This document shows positions 5,549-7,222 of a stretch of DNA of 7,222 nt, one piece after another. Both the position numbers and the translations under genes were made by a program. The DNA comes from Planctomycetaceae bacterium (GTDB taxonomy: Bacteria > Planctomycetota > Planctomycetia > Planctomycetales > Planctomycetaceae): contig JAGQQB010000187.1 in assembly GCA_020426425.1 (NCBI GenBank), forward strand, positions 1 through 7,222, in the 5' to 3' direction. How positions within the stretch are numbered: position 1 is the stretch's first letter; each line of letters opens with the position of its first letter. The notes under the pieces are model-generated. The model did no database searches. It saw only the letters and a list, made by a program, of their open reading frames with translations, and had not been told where the DNA came from.

Positions 5549-7222
5549 CTACTTCTCACTCGCCCGCTCCACCGCCCGCCGCAACGCCGCTACCGTCCAG
5601 ATCATTGGATACAGCTTCTCGAAGTACCACAACTTGAAAAAGTAAAACCCAATTGGACTCGGCTCGGTCCACCTTCCTTCGTCGATTCGTTTAAGCAGCC
5701 AGTCGAGACCGCCGCAGGCATGATCGATGCTTTCACGATCACTCAACAAAATCTCAGTTGCCAGCGCCGTTTCTTCCACGCTCGATGGCGCACCAGCAAC
5801 GCCGCCCCAGCCGCCATCATCATTCTGGGCCGCGCGCAGCCAGCGAATCCCATCGCGGGCTGGCAGCGCCTCTAGACGATCAAGATCACGATACGCCGCC
5901 AGCACTTTGGCGGTCCCATATGTCGGGTTGATGTCATCCGGTGCATATTGATTGCCAAACCACAGCGGCAACCAAGAGCCATCTTTCTGTTGATGCTTGG
6001 TTAGAAACTGCATGCCGCGACGAATGGCCGTAACCACTTCGAACCAGGGCCAGTCGCGTGTTGGCGGATTAATCCGCAGTTTCGAATCCTCGTTCAAATC
6101 AAACGCCAGCAGTCTCTGCGGCTCAGGGCAGGTCGCCACACATGCACGCAACACATGCGCCGTGATGTCGCACGAACTCCGATCAAACGGCAGGTTGGCC
6201 CACCCCTGACAAAACGTGGGCCAGCCGCCATCGCGATTCTGCAACCCCAGCAGCCAACGCAGACCATGCCGCTGTGCGAAGAACGTCTCCGGACGCACGG
6301 GTGATTCCAACTGCCCCAGGGCAATGATCGCCCCTGGCGTGTCATCTGCATCGGGCACACCGCCGGGGAGATCGGTCCAAGCCCAACCACCCGGTGCGGC
6401 GTTCGTGTACCGATGTAGCTCCTGATACTGCTGTCCCAGCAGCCATTCACGAATGACAGGCCGATCGTCGTCCGGCAATGCCGTTCCGAGTGCGTTCACA
6501 CTCATCGTCGTCACCCAGGTCGCCAGATTCGTGTCGATCGGCCAGCTTCCGTCCTCAAGTCGCGACTCCCGCAGGAACGACACCCCACGTTCCACGACAG
6601 GATGCTCCAGGAGTCCCTTCGCAGCGAGACTCATCGTGACGAAACTCGTGAGCGGCGTTGCTTCGAGAAAACCTCCGTTAGGAGGCTGAATCCGTTTCAG
6701 GATGCGCAGACTCCGCGGCGTGCAGATGTCCCGCAGCCAGTTGACGAACGGATTCCACGAGCGCTGAAAGTGGTGCCGCACCTGACCAATCGCAATCAGT
6801 GCCGGCAGCGCGTAACTCACCACCGGCAGCCGAATCGCCGCATAGAACCCTGCCGGAATGCAGGAAAGTTCAAACGGCAACTGCGAGACTTCTTTCCAGT
6901 CAACCAAACCCGCCAGCGCGCAATGCGTGAGAATGGGAACCGAAAACGTCTGGTCCTTGCCGTAGCGTTTCAGAATCGCCGGGATGCCACCGGCCTGCTG
7001 AATGTAGGCATCTGCTCGCCGCACCGTCTCGACATGCAGCTCTACTTTGCCGGTCCCGTGAAACGCAGCGTGGCACAGGACCGACGTCGAGATGTTGCTG
7101 AAGCTGAGCGTCGTGTCGCCCCAGCCGCCATCGTCGTTCTGATGTTCGACCAGCCACCGCAGGCCGCCATCAATATCGCGCTGCAGTTCGTCCGGCGTGG
7201 GAAATCCGCTCGCCGGTTGCGA
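5549..7222 (-). CDS. Squalene-hopene cyclase-like terpene cyclase, N-terminus cut by window edge
   Basis: This is the C-terminal 557 residues of a class II triterpene cyclase. The frame is open to the right edge, so the gene starts outside the window. Numbering from the edge, alpha-barrel QW-type repeats occur at 28-34 (QNDDGGW), 223-227 (EDGSW), 328-334 (QNRDGGW), 412-417 and 466-472. The class II acid motif is present as PDADDT, with Asp291-Ala-Asp293-Asp294 (bases 6341-6352). The partner histidine is in DITAHVL (His356). Such enzymes protonate and cyclise squalene or related polyprenoids at the membrane face. Compared from memory with Alicyclobacillus SHC, about 60 residues are missing at the N-terminus, W312 and W489 have counterparts (Trp236, Trp421), and several aromatic pocket residues differ. 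Hopene formation is therefore not assured; another polyprenoid product or substrate is possible. No other hopanoid gene is visible. The family is certain, the product is not. Confidence 0.9.
   Translation of the reverse strand, partial: SQPASGFPTPDELQRDIDGGLRWLVEHQNDDGGWGDTTLSFSNISTSVLCHAAFHGTGKVELHVETVRRADAYIQQAGGIPAILKRYGKDQTFSVPILTHCALAGLVDWKEVSQLPFELSCIPAGFYAAIRLPVVSYALPALIAIGQVRHHFQRSWNPFVNWLRDICTPRSLRILKRIQPPNGGFLEATPLTSFVTMSLAAKGLLEHPVVERGVSFLRESRLEDGSWPIDTNLATWVTTMSVNALGTALPDDDRPVIREWLLGQQYQELHRYTNAAPGGWAWTDLPGGVPDADDTPGAIIALGQLESPVRPETFFAQRHGLRWLLGLQNRDGGWPTFCQGWANLPFDRSSCDITAHVLRACVATCPEPQRLLAFDLNEDSKLRINPPTRDWPWFEVVTAIRRGMQFLTKHQQKDGSWLPLWFGNQYAPDDINPTYGTAKVLAAYRDLDRLEALPARDGIRWLRAAQNDDGGWGGVAGAPSSVEETALATEILLSDRESIDHACGGLDWLLKRIDEGRWTEPSPIGFYFFKLWYFEKLYPMIWTVAALRRAVERASEK

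Noticed and set aside
7022..7024. GTG at 7022-7024 as the start of the cyclase
   Set aside because: The frame continues upstream to the window edge and encodes a QW repeat (QNDDGGW) and further family-like sequence, so the true start is outside the window.

Overview
This 7.2 kb window reads as ordinary bacterial chromosome of high GC content. I infer a planctomycete (Planctomycetota). The reasons are several planctomycete-looking conserved proteins, several genes without a Shine-Dalgarno sequence, a divergent squalene-hopene-cyclase-like enzyme, and degenerate 7-bp repeats between genes. No rRNA, tRNA, CRISPR array, insertion sequence or phage gene is visible. The taxonomic call rests on recognition, not on a search.

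Layout, left to right. Positions 1-258 hold no convincing gene, only several short palindromes. A small membrane protein of unknown function lies on the minus strand (259-735). A 349-bp divergent intergenic region follows, with a degenerate heptanucleotide repeat tract and a sigma70-like promoter facing right. Then come, on the plus strand, a DUF151/BFN-domain protein (1085-1483) and a zinc-dependent medium-chain alcohol/polyol dehydrogenase (1581-2618), separated by a hairpin. After a 201-bp gap there is a dicarboxylate/amino acid:cation symporter (2820-4187) and, 51 bp further, a major facilitator transporter (4239-5504). These last two are probably co-transcribed. The right end is a convergent minus-strand gene (5549 to beyond 7222) for a terpene cyclase of the squalene-hopene cyclase family. 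Its N-terminus is cut off by the window edge, and a small hairpin separates it from the transporter gene.

The genes do not form one obvious pathway: the window looks like a set of separate housekeeping and transport units. I found no clear defence, mobile or biosynthetic island. The points most worth a second look are the cyclase, which keeps the catalytic acid motif but appears to have a remodelled aromatic pocket; the symporter, whose transport core is strikingly like animal EAAT glutamate transporters, including the coupling glutamate; and two intergenic tracts with a 7-bp period.
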